A stretch of DNA of 64,000 nt from Dichetophora obliterata (GCA_963920525.1 OY986439.1:24936819-25000818), one strand, 5' to 3'. Counted from the first letter of the stretch, positions 12,096 to 24,118 are shown. The notes: a model not told the origin generated them from the letters alone. Translations and numbers: made by a program.

Positions 12096-12977
12096 TTAAA
12101 TTATTCCAAAATGTTTCTTTCTGTCCTTGCGAGAAACAAACTCTTTCACCACCTCCATCGAATTCAATTCTTCGGTTTTATCTTTGTGAATGTGTATAAG
12201 TGCCGCATGAGTGAGTCGTTTCTGTGTCATAGTTGCTCGAAGGTACGTTTTAAGTCGTCTTAGTGCACTAAAAGAACGCTCAGATGAAGCTGCTGATGCA
12301 GGCACAGTCAAAAGCAAAGCAATAACTTTTTCAACTTCATTTAATAGTTTTTTGACAGTATCCGAATTTTTCGCAAATTGGGATACAATGCCACTACAAT
12401 TTCAAGGTGTTTGGCCAGGCAATTGCTTCAGCAATTTCATCCGCAAAAAAGTTATTTGCATAAAGATCTAGTTTTGTTTTTAGATTTTGTTCAGAAGGCA
12501 CTTTTCCGTTGAAGGCTTCGATAACAATATTTTCCAACAATTCCAGAATGTCAAGATCTGTTTAAATGTACAATAAGATTTACAAATTGCCAGTTTACAC
12601 TAGCTTCACTCAACCGACTCACCGAATGTTAAATCAAAGTGAGTCGGTTGAGTGAAGCTGGTGTAAACTTGCAAAAATAAAAAAAAAGTAAAATATCAAC
12701 CTGTTTGATCGAATCTAGCCGTTATCTCATTTGAGAGAAGATCTAAAATTTCGAAATAATCTTTTCGTAGCCGATCATATAATGGCAACTGTACTGAAGG
12801 AACCGGATTTGTTGTTTCTTCAAAGCGTCGAGGTGGATTTTCATCAGCTAATTCACAGTAGGGGCTTTCGCATGGTCCAAAACATTGGATCAACATGGCA
12901 GATTGTACAACATGTAGTACCATGCGTAAGCTAAAACGATAGTCGAAATTTTTGGTTTTTGTCTGCCGATTGTACAA
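12096..12977 (-). pseudogene. hAT transposase remnant with C-terminal dimerisation domain
   Basis: The downstream part (12317-12096) contains PASAASSERSFSALRRLKTY, the hallmark hAT C-terminal dimerisation motif, followed by HAALIHIHKD. Upstream on the same strand, 12977-12696 ends YFEILDLLSNEITARFDQTG. The piece 12561-12400 reads DILELLENIV...LDLYANNFFADEIAEAIAW before a stop. An intron fits between the last two (GTTGATATT donor near 12694, ACAG acceptor near 12562). In-frame stops and a missing N-terminal zinc finger and RNase H-like core show it is inactive. The family resembles ZMYM1-like/zinc-finger hAT proteins. Confidence 0.78.
12589..12672. repeat. 84-bp near-perfect hairpin inside the hAT intron
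   Basis: The arms 12589-12622 and 12639-12672 are 34 nt each and pair at 32 of 34 positions, with a 16-nt loop. The stem contains AGCTTCACTCAACCGACTCA. It sits in the putative intron of the hAT transposase relic. It may be a tiny MITE or a structural element. Confidence 0.8.
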
Positions 12978-13524
12978 TATTGTACAATTATGTAAAATTA
13001 CTACTCAATTGTTAGGGCATCTAATAGTTGCTTAGCTATTAGCCGGATATGTTCTGCTTGAGAGCTTGCAATTAATGATGTTGCTTTACAAGTTGGATCG
13101 TTCGAACGCTCAATCAAATAGTCCCATTAGTTTTCCATCTTACTTATCGTACAACATGTCGTCCAATATGGAAAGCCCCTAAGAACATGTCAAATTTTTT
13201 CTTACCAGAGTTGCAAAATTAACAAGCATTAAGCTACATACTTAAGGGTGCTTTTAAACTGAAGTGTTGGGTTTGCAGTAGAAACTCTACATTTTGTTCT
13301 ATCTTTTTGCAAACACAGAGAAAGAAAATGGTTATCCGCAAGCATGCTTATGAAGAAGAGAGAAAGAAGTGGAAAATATATAATACAAAAATATTATCGT
13401 TGTAAAAAAACTGATATTTTGAATAACTTTTGAAATTTTCCTTTTAAATTGTTTATGTAGCTAAAAATGTGGGGGGAGGCAACTGCCCCCCTTGCTCCCC
13501 GCTTCCGACGCCAATGTTTTCAGC

Positions 13525-14094
13525 TCAATCCGACGGTGCTTAGTCGTGCCTAGTGGGGCCCAAAGTTCCCCATATTATAAAAAAACATCTATTCAATCAG
13601 ATCTTTATAGTTATACTAGTTGAAAAGCCGGCCCCATAGACCGAAAATCTTAAAAACTTAGGCTTCGTTACGATCTTCCGCAGAGAAAGTACTTTAAGTA
13701 TGCCAAACTTTAGCTTTCTATGTCATCAGATGGCTTCAGAAAGTTGCGGAAAGAATAGGACATACATACAAACATTCGGACATACTAAGAAATTATATAT
13801 TGTATAGATAGATTAAAGTATTTGCTATTTAATAGTTTAGTATGACACGAACGAAAGATTTTAACTAAAATTTATTTATTATTGAAAGAAATAAAAAATT
13901 CGAAGTTCATATTAAAATGTTCAAGTACAGGCAAATCCCGGTATAACAAATGATATAATGTCAGGCCCATTCGCTATACCGAATAATTCGTTATATCACA
14001 ACATTTTTAAATGTGATTTATTGGATTAAAAAACAACAAATAATTCATACTATTTGTTATTGACTAAATATTTTTAGATTTAGTATAAAAAATA
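13525..14094. other. Non-coding stretch
   Basis: Contains fragments in the style of dispersed repeats (GGACATACATACAAACATTCGGACATAC near 13767) and, at 13925-13990, text with CCGGTATAAC and CTATACCG half-sites that could be a pogo-like end. Neither is assignable with confidence. Confidence 0.3.
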
Positions 14095-15370
14095 GGGTCT
14101 TTTTTCAATTAGTGCTTATTTCGTGAATGGTAACACTTAGCTCATGTCTGATTTGATAGATAATTAGTTTTATCCTTCCGCTAAACGAATATGGTTGTGT
14201 ATACGCTTGAGCAATGCTGGGAAATATTGCGACATTACTTTGAAAAATCATGGTAATGTTGCAGAATGTGTGCGAAAATTGCGTACGGATTTTGGAAGAA
14301 GAGAAGCACCATCAACTCCGTATGTTCGTTATCTTGTGAGAAAAGTGAAAGAAACTGGCATCCTCATCGATAAACCAAAGCGTGAAAAGCCAAAAGCAGT
14401 GCGTACACCCGAGAATATTACTGCTGTGGCAGAAAGTGTGCGTGAAGCACCATCAACATCAATTCACCGTCGTTCTCAACAATTGAACATTTCGGAGACA
14501 TCATTGAGACGAATTATGCAAAAAGACCTTGGTATGACGCCATATAAAGTCCAATTGGTTCAGGAGTTGAAGCCAACTGACCATCCAATGCGTTTTCGCT
14601 TCGCTAAGTGGGCCTGCGATCGACTTACAGAAGATGCCGATTTTGCCAAAAAAAAATCATCTTTTCAGATGAAGCTCATTTTGATCTTGGCGGGTATGTA
14701 AACAAGCAAAATTGTCGCATTTGGGGCACAAAAAAAAGCATGCATACATTGAAAAGCCGCTGCACCCAAAACGAGTCACTGTTTGGTGCGGATTTTGGTC
14801 CAGAGGCATAATTGGGCCATTTTTCTTCAAAAATTAGCAAGGAGTGGCCGTTACAGTCAATGGCGATCGTTATCGGGCCATGTTGAACGAATTTTTGTTC
14901 ACAAAAATTGAAGAGGAGGATATTGGCAACATTTGGTTTCAACAGGACGGCGCTACGTGCCACACAGCCAAAGCTTCACTCGATGTTTTGCGCCCTGTTT
15001 TTGAAGATCGCACTATCAGCCGCAGAGCTGATGTCGTTTGGCCACCTCGGAGCTGCGATTTGACGCTGTTGGACTATTATTTGTGGGGTGCCCTCAAAGA
15101 TAAGTGTTACGCCGACAAGCCAGAGACAATTGACGCTTTAAAGGACAATATTCGTGAAGCCATTGGTGAAATACAGCTGCACACAATCGATAATGTTCTT
15201 AAAAATTTAACCGATCGTGCATGACCAGCCGAGGCAGCCATTTGAATGAAATTATTTTTCATTATTAACCGGAAGGATTGTACTTTCCAATAAAAAAAGA
15301 AATTTGAGAAAATATTTAGTAGTTTTTTTTTATAGAATTTTCAAAAAAAAAAGTTATTTTGCGGACCCTG
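14095..15370 (+). mobile_element. mariner-like transposon, rosa/DD41D group
   Basis: The right terminus ends GCGGACCCTG followed by TA. The left side begins TA then GGGTC followed by a T-run, a degraded version of the inverted end. The length of about 1.28 kb fits mariners. The enclosed transposase reads as a Tc1/mariner protein with 41 residues between the second and third catalytic Asp. DD41D is the signature of the rosa group first described from a tephritid fly. Confidence 0.8.
14190..15224 (+). pseudogene. DD41D mariner transposase, frameshifted
   Basis: The natural start is ATG at 14190 (MVVYTLEQCWEILRHYF). The frame breaks after about 20 codons in an A-run near 14248, is restored, breaks again at the nine-A run near 14648, and is disturbed again around 14730-14840. 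The N-terminal helix-turn-helix half is followed by catalytic motifs IIFSDEAHFDLGG, FQQDGATCHTA and LLDYYLWG. I count 41 residues between the Asp of FQQD and the Asp of LLDYY. The family normally encodes about 345-350 residues and all segments are present, so this is a full-length copy killed by small indels, several of them in homopolymers. Confidence 0.85.
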
Positions 15371-15379
15371 TATGTTGAA

Positions 15380-15786
15380 TTTTTTACTAATCTGTAGAAT
15401 TAACTGAGTTTCAAAACTCTATTGGCTTCCTGACATACTCTTTTGCACACTCCAGTCGCTTATTTATATTATTTGCTAACAATAGTGGCTTATTTCGAGG
15501 TGTAGCCTCTTAAGCCTTTTGAACGCAAAAAATTTTGTACTGATTGTTGCTGTACTGTGATCGCTCAAGATTTTCGCTATTATTCATTCGGATCTGTTGG
15601 GATTTTTGTTAATTATTCAACCTATTTTCCTTTGCGTTTGTAGATATAACATTTTTTTTTGGCTGTGCGCTTCAACTTGGTCTACTTAAAAACCCATTTT
15701 TCTGGTACATATCAATAATATATTTGACCGTAGAGTTCGACTTTTTAACCATTTCAGCAAAATACTTCAAAAACTTGTTCTCTTCT
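15380..15786 (-). pseudogene. Tc1-like transposase N-terminal relic
   Basis: On the minus strand, 15780-15690 reads AEMVKKSNSTVKYIIDMYQK, a Tc1-type paired helix-turn-helix. Further on (15560-15400) come SVQNFLRSKGLRGYT and RLECAKEYVRKPIEF, typical of the linker before the first catalytic Asp. Stops and frame changes interrupt it and the catalytic part is missing. The DD41D mariner lies next to, and the gypsy LTR on the other side of, this older fragment. Confidence 0.65.
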
Positions 15787-15791
15787 CTGCG

Positions 15792-15951
15792 TGTGGTGTC
15801 CACAAATTGTTAAAATATTTACTTGTTTTAATTTTTATCCTTTACGTTTAATTCTGTTTATTATTTATAATCATAAAAAAAGTCAAAGATAAAAAAACTA
15901 TAAGTGCATATATTATTAAATAAATATTTACCAAAATAAAACCCCACCATA
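15792..15951 (+). repeat. Left LTR of the gypsy element
   Basis: 160 bp, starting TGTGGTGTCCACA and ending AAACCCCACCATA. It matches the right LTR along its full length with roughly a dozen substitutions plus A-run indels (about 7 percent by eye), so the insertion is not recent. Confidence 0.9.
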
Positions 15952-15952
15952 A

Positions 15953-15970
15953 TTGGCGATCCTGCTCTCA
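15953..15970 (+). other. Primer-binding-site candidate of the gypsy element
   Basis: TTGGCGATCCTGC directly follows the left LTR, where a tRNA 3' end primes minus-strand synthesis. It resembles the TGGCGA-type sites of gypsy-like fly elements. The cognate tRNA was not verified. Confidence 0.5.
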
Positions 15971-16494
15971 CCTCTGAACCAGACTACACCAAACCAGTGA
16001 AGTACAGTACGGTTCATAGGATAGAAACAAAAGGTGTTTTTCCATTTACAAAACCACGTCGCTTAAATCAAATCAAAATGAAAATAGCTAAAATGGAATT
16101 TGAATATCTTGCAAAAGTCGGAATTTGCAGACCTTCTCATTCTCCTACTGCATCTGCGGCCATGTGGAGATTATAGAATGCTCTATTGTATTACCGTACC
16201 CGATCGTTATCCTCTTCCACACATACATGATCTAAGCATCGAACTAAAAAACAAATCCGTATTTTCAAAAATTGATCTTGTTCGTGCATACCACCAAATT
16301 CCAATGGCCGAAGAAGATGTTTATAAAACGTCAATAACTACTCCATTCGGAATGTTTGAATTTTTACGCATGCCATTCGGTTTGAGAAATAGTGCTCAAA
16401 CCTTCCAACGTTTCATCAATGAAATATTTTTTGGTTTAGATTTTAAGTCTACGTACGTGGATGACATTTTAATTGCAAGTGAGAATGAGAATCA
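15960..16494 (+). pseudogene. gypsy reverse transcriptase, N-terminal half
   Basis: The frame opens with YTKPVKYSTVHRIET and [20 protein letters not shown], then SHSPTASA. A small deletion and frame change follow, and it resumes at [20 protein letters not shown]. Further on come [35 protein letters not shown] and the catalytic YVDDILIAS (Y-x-DD box). It stops at the RTE insertion. The missing piece normally carries the KKDG/WR segment before PCGDYR. Confidence 0.85.
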
Positions 16495-19369
16495 CTATAA
16501 TGAGCTATACAAGAAATGCGATGGAAGGGACAGGGTTGCATTCGGCATGCACCCTGTGATATCTAGTAGTGATATCTAGTAGTAGACTACAGCGGCCATG
16601 CGGAGAAGCACGAGTTTGGATGCGGATTTGTAGTTGGCAAGAGACTACGGCCCCACGTCCTGCGATTCACACCTGTGAACGAACGACTTGCCATAATTCG
16701 CATCAAGGTTAGATTTTTCAATATAAGCCTAATATGTGCGCACGCTCCGACAGAAGACAAGGACGATGAGATCAAGGAAATTTTCTACGAGCGCCTTGAA
16801 AATGCTTACGAGCGCTGCCCCCGCCACGACGTTAAAATCGTGCTTGGTGACTTCAACGCTAAGGTGGGCAAGGAAAATATTTTTGGTCCAACAGTCGGAA
16901 AGTTCAGCCTCCACGACAACACCTCCGATAACGGAAAGAGGCTGATTGACTTCGCCGCAGCACGAAACATGATCGTAAGTAGCACTAGATTCAAGCATCT
17001 CAATATTCATAAAGCCACCTGGATGTCCCCTGATCAAAAAACAAAAAATCAAATTGATCACGTTTTGATCGACGGAAGGCACTCTTCCAGTGTATTGGAT
17101 GTACGCACGATCCGTGGTGCAAACATTGACTCGGATCACTATCTTGTTGCAGCCAAGATCCGTCCACGTCTGTGCGCAGCTAAGAATACACGCAACCCTA
17201 CACAGAGAAAGCTAGACGTCGACAAGCTGCAATCGAAACAGACAGCCGATGCTTTCGCCACTCGACTCTCACTCCTGCTTCAAAGCACTCCTCCAATCGA
17301 TGATATATGCGCGCAGTGGACACACATTTCCAACTCCATGCGTGCGGCTGCTGAAGAGGTGATTGGCTACCAACGCCCTCGCCGAAACCAGTGCTACGAC
17401 CAGGAGTGTCGCAACGCCACTGCAGAGAAAGACGCCGCCTACAAAGCCACCCTGCAGTCGGTTGTAACGCGCGCTGCTAAGGAGCGATACAAAGAAAAGA
17501 GGAGGGAAGAGAGACATATTTTCAGGCGGAAAAAAAGAGAGGCAGAAAAGCGCGAGCAGGAGAAGATTGAGATGTATGGTGACAGGAATGAGGTCCGAAA
17601 ATTTTTTGAAAAAATAAGACGCCTTGCCGATGGTTTTAAAACTCTTCCTGCCTCTTCCTGCAAGGATGAAAACGGGAATCTAGTGACAGATGTCCAGAGT
17701 ACACTGACGTTATGGAGGGAACACTTCTCTAAACTTCTAAATGGCAACGCTGACAACAATCCCGCCAATAGAGATGATATTCCGGAAATCCCAATTGCGG
17801 ATGACTGCGTCGAGGTTCCGCTGCCCGACTATGATGAAGTTCTGACAGCTATAGCTCGGCTTAAAAATAACAAAGCCGCGGGAGCTGATGGCTTACCTGC
17901 TGAGCTGTTTAAGAATGGAGGCGAAGCTCTACTTAAATGCATTCACGAGCTTCTATGCAGAATATGGTCGGAAGAATGCATTCCGAACGATTGGAATCTC
18001 AGTGTGCTCTGCCCAATCCACACGAAAGGCGATCCCACTATCTGTGCCAGTTACCGTGGGATAAGAGTTCTTAATATCGCATATAAGGTCCTGTCGAGCG
18101 TTTTATGTGAAAGATTGAAGCCCATTGTAAACGAACTGATCGGACCTTATCAGTGTGGCTTCAGACCTGGAAAGTCCACCATCGACCAGATTTTCACGCT
18201 ACGACAAATCTTGGAGAAGACTCAAGAAAAACAAGTCGACACCCACCATCTTTTTGTCGACTACAAAGCCGCCTTCGACAGCCCAATAAGGAAGCACCTG
18301 TACTCCACCTTGTTTGAATTTGGTATTCCTGCAAAACTAATACGACTTTGCAGGATGACACTGAGCAACACCAGCAGCGCAGTTAAAATCGGGAAGGACC
18401 TCTCCCCACCATTTATTACCAAACGAGGTTTCAGACAAGGTGATTCCTTATCGTGCGACTTTTTCAACCTAATGATGGAAAAGATCATCCGAGCTGCTGA
18501 TCTGAGACGTAGTGGCACAATATTCTACAAGAGTGTTATGCTGCTTGCGTATGCTGATGACATAGATATCATTGGCCATAATACGCGCGAAGTCAGTGCA
18601 GCATTTTCCAGATTAGAAAGAGAGTCAAGTCGAATGGGTCTGTCAGTGAATGCAGATAAGACGAAATACTTAGTGTCAACAAACAAACAGTCCCATCGTC
18701 TTGGAACCCACGTTACCGTTGACAATACCTCATTCGAGGTTGTGAAGAACTTCGTTTATCTGGGATCCAGCATTAATTCAACCAACGACATCAGCATTGA
18801 GATCAAACGAAGAATAACTCTTGCCAACAGGTGTTACTTTGGGCTCAGTAGGCAATTGAGAAGCAGAGCCCTCTCTCGACGAATGAAAATCACGCTGTAT
18901 AAATCGCTCATCATGCCCGTCCTACTTTACGCATCACAAACCTGGACGCTGAGCAGTTTAGATGAAAAGACTTTAGGAGCATTCGAGAGAAAGATTCTTC
19001 GTAAGATCTATGGACCAATCTGCGTCAATGGCGAGTACCGAATACGGTGGAATGATGAACTGTATGAGCTGTACGCTGACATCGACATAGTCAAGCGCAT
19101 TAAAATCGAGCGGCTTCGCTGGCTTGGTCATGTTCAGCGCATGAAAGACGATGCTCCAGTGAAGAAAACATTCGATTCGGTACCCATCGGCGGTCAACGC
19201 AGAAGAGGACGACCGCATCTTCGTTGGAAAGACCAAGTAGAGGACAACCTGACGAAGCTTGGAATTTCCAACTGGCGCCAGCAAGCGAAAGACACAAATG
19301 GCTGGCGCAAATTCTTAGATGAGGCCAAGACCGACATACAGTTGTAGCGCCAACTAAGTAAGTAAGTAA
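16495..19369 (+). mobile_element. RTE-type (BovB-like) LINE inserted in the gypsy RT, 14-bp TSD
   Basis: GAGAATGAGAATCA at 16481-16494 recurs at 19370-19383; removing the insert restores the gypsy frame (…SENENQHLEYL…). The element is 5'-truncated inside its endonuclease and ends in a short AAGT/TAAG microsatellite tail (19355-19369), typical of RTE elements, which lack poly-A. A direct duplication of GTGATATCTAGTA near 16556-16580 adds stops just before the long open frame. Confidence 0.92.
16573..19347 (+). CDS. RTE LINE ORF: apurinic-type endonuclease plus reverse transcriptase, long open frame
   Basis: About 924 codons are open without a stop; the first Met is at 16675, but the frame continues upstream to a TGA at 16570. 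Upstream of three closely spaced stops (16564-16572) the same frame reads [17 protein letters not shown], so the endonuclease is missing its start and is broken near its beginning. Endonuclease motifs are [34 protein letters not shown] and [13 protein letters not shown] motifs are [49 protein letters not shown] and the catalytic [11 protein letters not shown]. The C-terminal region has [19 protein letters not shown] and [15 protein letters not shown], seen in RTE/BovB proteins often annotated as 'craniofacial development protein 2-like'. Base composition is clearly more GC-rich than the host DNA, consistent with a young copy. Confidence 0.93.
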   Translation, partial: YLVVDYSGHAEKHEFGCGFVVGKRLRPHVLRFTPVNERLAIIRIKVRFFNISLICAHAPTEDKDDEIKEIFYERLENAYERCPRHDVKIVLGDFNAKVGKENIFGPTVGKFSLHDNTSDNGKRLIDFAAARNMIVSSTRFKHLNIHKATWMSPDQKTKNQIDHVLIDGRHSSSVLDVRTIRGANIDSDHYLVAAKIRPRLCAAKNTRNPTQRKLDVDKLQSKQTADAFATRLSLLLQSTPPIDDICAQWTHISNSMRAAAEEVIGYQRPRRNQCYDQECRNATAEKDAAYKATLQSVVTRAAKERYKEKRREERHIFRRKKREAEKREQEKIEMYGDRNEVRKFFEKIRRLADGFKTLPASSCKDENGNLVTDVQSTLTLWREHFSKLLNGNADNNPANRDDIPEIPIADDCVEVPLPDYDEVLTAIARLKNNKAAGADGLPAELFKNGGEALLKCIHELLCRIWSEECIPNDWNLSVLCPIHTKGDPTICASYRGIRVLNIAYKVLSSVLCERLKPIVNELIGPYQCGFRPGKSTIDQIFTLRQILEKTQEKQVDTHHLFVDYKAAFDSPIRKHLYSTLFEFGIPAKLIRLCRMTLSNTSSAVKIGKDLSPPFITKRGFRQGDSLSCDFFNLMMEKIIRAADLRRSGTIFYKSVMLLAYADDIDIIGHNTREVSAAFSRLERESSRMGLSVNADKTKYLVSTNKQSHRLGTHVTVDNTSFEVVKNFVYLGSSINSTNDISIEIKRRITLANRCYFGLSRQLRSRALSRRMKITLYKSLIMPVLLYASQTWTLSSLDEKTLGAFERKILRKIYGPICVNGEYRIRWNDELYELYADIDIVKRIKIERLRWLGHVQRMKDDAPVKKTFDSVPIGGQRRRGRPHLRWKDQVEDNLTKLGISNWRQQAKDTNGWRKFLDEAKTDIQL

Positions 19370-19383
19370 GAGAATGAGAATCA

Positions 19384-19427
19384 ACATTTAGAATATCTAA
19401 AAATTATTTTTAATCTACTACAACAAT
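19384..19427 (+). pseudogene. gypsy RT, short middle segment
   Basis: Reads HLEYLKIIFNLLQQ, continuing the RT frame after the RTE insertion and ending at the CAAT target of the DNA transposon. Across that insertion the frame continues into YGLNIKPSKC at 22141. Confidence 0.85.
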
Positions 19428-22138
19428 GGTGAATTCCATACAAAAGTACACAACAAAGTAAAATTTTCATATTATTATTTTTTATTATCTAGATACATAT
19501 TTAGAAAGTTCATATCATGAATTCCTTATTTTTAAAAAAAAAATAAAAAAAAATAAGTTTTCTAAAGTTTATAACGGTATTTTAACAAAGTAGCGAACAA
19601 GCTACATTAATTCCGTGATGATGCATTCTTGTTCACATAAAAAAAAAAATGGTAAGTGGGTGTTTGCCCCAATGAATCTTAAACTTTCATAACATATAAA
19701 GTTTGCGTTACTATAAAAACTCTAATTTAAACATTTATATAATAAGCTTGTGAAAAAAATTGCATTCAAAAATCCATAAATACCTGTCGTGTAAGTCACA
19801 ATTTTTATAAGTATTTTCGATAAGTAAACAAACCAAATGTTAAAAAAATATTTGTCATTATTTATTTTCTCACTACTTATTGAGTTGTTCCAAATAAAAA
19901 TAGAGTTAAAATTTTAGTTTTGTTTTAGACCAACTGCGGCTATTTTTATTTTGTCGTGTAAGTCACATTTTAGCTCTCAAAAAGCAAACTCAAGCTGCTT
20001 CTGTTCAACAATGTACATCAAATGCCTCGCCCAGCCGAGCTTACTTATCACAACGCTCCCTTGGAAGAGCTGTAAATAAAGTCAAACGCTCTCTTCCAAT
20101 TAGTCCCAGCAAAAAGGAAGCTGTCATAAGAAAATTAGCCATGCAATTTGCACCCGAATATCTAGGAGAGCGTGTAAAATTAAAACCACGTGGTCACCTT
20201 GTATCTGAAGAATCTCAAACAATCGTGACAGCTTTTTATGACAATGATTCTATTTCCAGTTTAGCTCCAGGAATCAAAGATTTCGTCATAATTCGTCAGA
20301 ATGGGCTAAAAACGAAAATTCAAAAGCGATACTTATTTCTAACTTTAGGTGAAACATTCCGAGAGTTCTTGAGTGAACATCCAGATGTACAGATTGGACT
20401 TAGTAGATTTTGTAGCTTAAGACCTGTTAATGTACTTTTGCGAGCTGATACTCCTGCAAACATGTGTTTGTGTATATATCACGAAAACATTAAATTGATT
20501 TTGGAATCAGTAAATGGTATACCGAATTCTACATCTGATATTGTTAGAAAACTTGTATGTGATGATAATAGTTTCGAATGCATGATGCAAACCTGTAACT
20601 TGTGTGAAAACTTGGTGAAGTATGATTCTCTATATAAGTTTATTATAGAAGAAAATAAAGAGCTAGATGTCATCTATAAGCAGTGGGTAAAAAATGAACT
20701 GAATCATGTTATACTTGAAAGTTTCAAAAAACCAGTAGAAGAGGTATTGGCATTGTTGAAAACAAAATTGACATATTTTTGGAACATGTTTATATAAAAA
20801 GGAGCCAGGCTAATCATTTCAAGAATTTAAAAGATGGTTTACCAACTAAAACTCTTCTTATGCAAATTTATTTTAGCGGGAACTATGCTAATGTGTATCA
20901 AGATGAAATTCAATCTGCATATTGGTCCAACAGTTCATTCACACTATGAACGTTCTATGCTATACTACAGAGTAGAAGACCAAGTTGTTTCGCAACCTTA
21001 TGTCGTAATCAGCGACTATCCACATCACGACAAATATGCAGTAGCAGAATTCAATTCAGCAATTTTAAAAGAATTTGCGGCAAAGAATCCAGATAAACCT
21101 ATTGCAGAGATACATTATCAATCTGATGGTACCGCAAAAGATTTTAAACAAAAGTTTTCTGTGTCGTTGATAACTCTACATCACATCCCAATAACATGGC
21201 ATTTTTCTGCAACTGCGCATGGAAAAGGCCCTATTGATGGAATAGGGGGGACAGTGAAACGTCGAGTTCGGGAAGCTGTGAGAGCAAGGCAGTTTATTCC
21301 GAACACAGCAGAAGAGTTTGCTGAAGTGGCCCGTCAAGTATGTCCAAATATCAATATAATTTTTAAAGGTTTCAAGGTTATAGAAGAATATGAGATTGCA
21401 AAACTTGATGAGAAATGGAGCCCTAATGGAAGAAAAGTTTTACCTATCCCAAACTCGAGAAAGTGCCATTATTTTAAAACTGTAGGACCGTACAAATTAC
21501 AATATTCAACAACTTCAGATTTAGCAACATTTAGCCGGAAAACATTTTCTTTTATAACTGGAAAGAATATTAAAGATGACGAGGATAACTCATTTTTATG
21601 TAACTGCAAATCTTTAAAAAACAGTTGAAGCGCTAAAATAAATTTATTTGTAATTTCAAAAATTAAATTAATCAAAAACTGTATAATCTTAACTTCATAA
21701 CTTTAACTTTAACTCTTCATAATATTAAGTGTCGTGTAAGTCACAATTTGTATGTCGTGTAAGTCACGCGAAAAAAACTATTTTCTGTAAAAAATAAAAT
21801 AAATTTCACTAAGTTGAAGCCATTTTGTCGTTGTTTGTATTACTCAAATACTTTTGGTGCAGTTTAAAAGGAATCGGACTACACAATTAACTGAATTTTT
21901 AAACTATCTTGGATTACCCTGAAATCAATGGATTTGATGTCGTGTAAGTCACAACTAATTAATAATATTAAAATTAAAAATATGTAATCGCAAATCAAAA
22001 ATCCAAGTGCATGAATTAATACGTATGTTCGTGTAGATGTTATTTCTTAAAACGAAAAAATTAAAAAAATTATGATTGTACCAGAAATTTTATCAAAAAT
22101 TTTGCCTCGTGTTGTGTAAGTCACACGTGGAATTCACC
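19428..22138 (+). mobile_element. DNA transposon with 'HGKGP' transposase, 4-bp TSD CAAT and six subterminal iterons
   Basis: CAAT at 19424-19427 recurs at 22139-22142; removing 2711 bp plus one CAAT restores the gypsy RT frame exactly (LLQQ-YGLNIKPSKC). The terminal inverted repeats are GGTGAATTCCA at both ends, with a further match TACACAAC inside. GTCGTGTAAGTCAC occurs in direct orientation at about 19786, 19953, 21731, 21754 and 21939, and as GTTGTGTAAGTCAC at 22111 within the right end. The coding region lies between the left and right iteron groups. The 4-bp TSD is compatible with Sola-type transposons among others, but I cannot name the superfamily from sequence alone. Confidence 0.88.
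19970..21628 (+). pseudogene. Putative transposase of the HGKGP family, two compensating frameshifts
   Basis: The frame is open from at least 19973 (possibly after a splice acceptor TTTTAG at 19967-19972) through Met 20141 to 20797, then continues at 20834-21628. Between them the sequence reads coherently in another frame (KRSQANHFKN, QIYFSGNYANVYQDEIQSA), so one frameshift near 20770 and a compensating one near 20945 separate the halves. The N-terminal half has PGIKDFVIIRQNGLK, IQKRYLFLTL, IGLSRFCSLRPVNVLL and a CLCIYHEN Cys/His cluster. The C-terminal half has HYQSDGTAKDFKQKF and WHFSATAHGKGPIDGIGGTV. I remember the same motif order from unannotated transposase-like proteins of cnidarians and arthropods. 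The Asp of SDG is a candidate catalytic residue. About 550 residues in total. The element is nearly intact but would not yield one protein as read. Confidence 0.75.
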
Positions 22139-22411
22139 CAATATGGACTTAACATCAAACCTTCAAAATGTATTTTCGGTGTACCTTCACTAGATTTTCT
22201 AAGCTATGAAATTTCTTCTAAAGGAATACAACCCTCTAAATATAGCGTTAATTTAATTATACATTTTGATAGACCAACTTCTATAAATAAACTTCAAAAG
22301 TTTATTGGAATGGTTAATTATTACCATCGTTACATCCCGTTATTAGCTGCAGAACTAAGTTCTCTGCACGAAATGCTAACATCTGCATCCAAATATAAAA
22401 CTAAACAATTA
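22139..22411 (+). pseudogene. gypsy RT, C-terminal end (connection)
   Basis: Continues the RT after the DNA transposon: YGLNIKPSKCIFGVPSLDFL, then FIGMVNYYHRYIP, the usual end of gypsy RTs before RNase H. A TAG at 22415-22417 breaks the frame before RNase H. Confidence 0.85.
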
Positions 22412-22429
22412 ACTTAGACTGAAAAATCA

Positions 22430-22862
22430 ATAATTGCGTTTGAGAAAGTTCGATATCTTTTTGCCAAAAATACTCTTCTCACACATTTCAATATATATGC
22501 AAAATTATCTCTAGCAGTGGATGCATCAAACGTCGCTATTGGAGCTGTTCTACAACAATCCACAAGAGATAGTTGGGAACCTCTAGCATATTTTTCTCAA
22601 AAACTTGGTCCCGCAGAAATAAAGTATTCAACCTTTGATAGAGAACTTTTAGGAATTTACCGCGCTGTCAAGCATTTTAGACATTTTTTAGAAGAAAGAC
22701 AATTTATTATATACACTGATCACAAACCATTAACATTTAAAAATTGATAGATCACTCCGTCAAACACGACATTTAGACTACATAGTTCAATTCACAAACA
22801 ACATACAATACATTTCTGGAAAACAAAACATAGTTGCAGACACACTTTCTCGCATTCCATAA
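22430..22862 (+). pseudogene. gypsy RNase H domain
   Basis: RNase H degrades the RNA of the RNA/DNA hybrid. Motifs: LAVDASNVAIGAVLQQ, AYFSQKLGPAEIKYSTFDRE and FIIYTDHKPLTF. A frameshift follows at the TTTAAAAATTG run (about 22735-22745). The downstream frame gives QTRHLDYIVQFT and ADTLSRIP, the end of the domain. Confidence 0.88.
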
Positions 22863-23029
22863 TTTGACGCGATATCTTCACTAGATATAAATTTTAAACA
22901 CTACACAAAGAACAACACACAGACGAGACTCTACAACTTCTAATTAAAGCTACAAACTCTAAACGCAGTTTAAAAGAAGTTACAATTCCTATTTTAAATA
23001 TTAAAATTTGGTGTGACATTTCTAGTCAC

Positions 23030-24108
23030 TCTACACGACCCTTCGGCCCAACTTCCATGCGAAAAAGTATATTTGACAAAATTCATTCATTATCTCATCC
23101 TGGTGTACGAGCCACTAGACGATTAATACAATCAAAATACCTTTGCTCAATATGCGAAAAGAAATAAATGATTGTTCATCAAGTTGTATTAACTGTCAAA
23201 AATCCAAAATTAATGTATACACAAAAACACCTATCCAAAAAATCGAAATTCCACCAGGCTGATTTGAACATATTCATATGGATCTAGTGAGACCACTACC
23301 TTTATCAAAGGATTTTCGATATATGCTTATAATTATAGATAGACATACGCGTTGGCCAGAAGTATACCCTCTAAGAAATATCTTTGCACAAACTGTAGCA
23401 AATACTTTCGTTCAAAATTATGTTCCACGTTTTGGTGTTCCTCTTACTATTACTGTCGATCAAGGTACTCAATTTACATCAAAATTATTCAGTGAATTAA
23501 CAAAATTACTAGGTGCACACAAAATTCACACTTCGTCCTTTCATCCACAATCAAACAGGATGATAGAACGTTTTCATCGACAACTCAAGACGTCTATTGT
23601 ATGTTCAGAAGATTCCGTACATTGGTTAGAACTCTTACCTTGGATACTTCTTGGCTTACGAACCGCAATAAAAGAAGATTTAAATTGTTCTTCTGCAGAG
23701 TTGGTTTACGGTCAAACTTTAAACATACCAAGGGAATTGGTTGTTCCAAATAATGATAATATAAACACGGATGATACTCTTCAAAAATTAAGAGAAAATT
23801 TTTCCCACATTCGTTCAAAAATTGTTCATCATAATAATGCCAAAAGTTATGTTCCAAAATCGCTGAGTACTTGTGAATATGTTTTTGTAAAAATTAATCG
23901 TTTATCTGGACTTCAACAGCCGTTTGAAGGACCTTTTAAAGTAGTTTCTAAGCACGAGAAAACATTTCAAATTCATTACGGCAACACAATAAAATCTGTC
24001 TCTATTGATCATCTCAAACCAGCATACACTAATTCAAAAACAGAAATACACAATTTTACTCCTTCAAACAATTCTTTTAAAAAGAAAGTTACTTTTAATA
24101 TTCTGTAA
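23030..24108 (+). pseudogene. gypsy integrase
   Basis: The integrase inserts the cDNA copy. The N-terminal HHCC finger is degraded: HSLSHPGVRATRRLIQ and SSCINCQKSK lie in shifting frames with a stop at 23165. The core is open from 23278: HMDLVRPLPL (first Asp), TITVDQGTQFTSKLF (second Asp) and NRMIERFHRQLK (Glu), then a C-terminal part with QQPFEGPFKVVSKHEKTF resembling a GPY/F module. It ends at 24108, just before the polypurine tract. Confidence 0.88.
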
Positions 24109-24118
24109 GTGTTCAATT

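Larger units (their letters stand above)
11741..13516 (-). mobile_element. hAT-superfamily transposon (TTTTCAGC 8-bp TSD)
   Basis: TTTTCAGC occurs directly at 11733-11740 and 13517-13524, an 8-bp TSD as expected for hAT. The termini are imperfect inverted repeats: CAAGCGCGTCGGAAGC on the left, and CATTGGCGTCGGAAGC at the right end read in reverse complement. G/C homopolymer tracts sit just inside both ends (11769-11780 and 13470-13490). At 1776 bp it is shorter than autonomous ZMYM1-like hATs, and it carries broken transposase sequence on the minus strand. Confidence 0.88.
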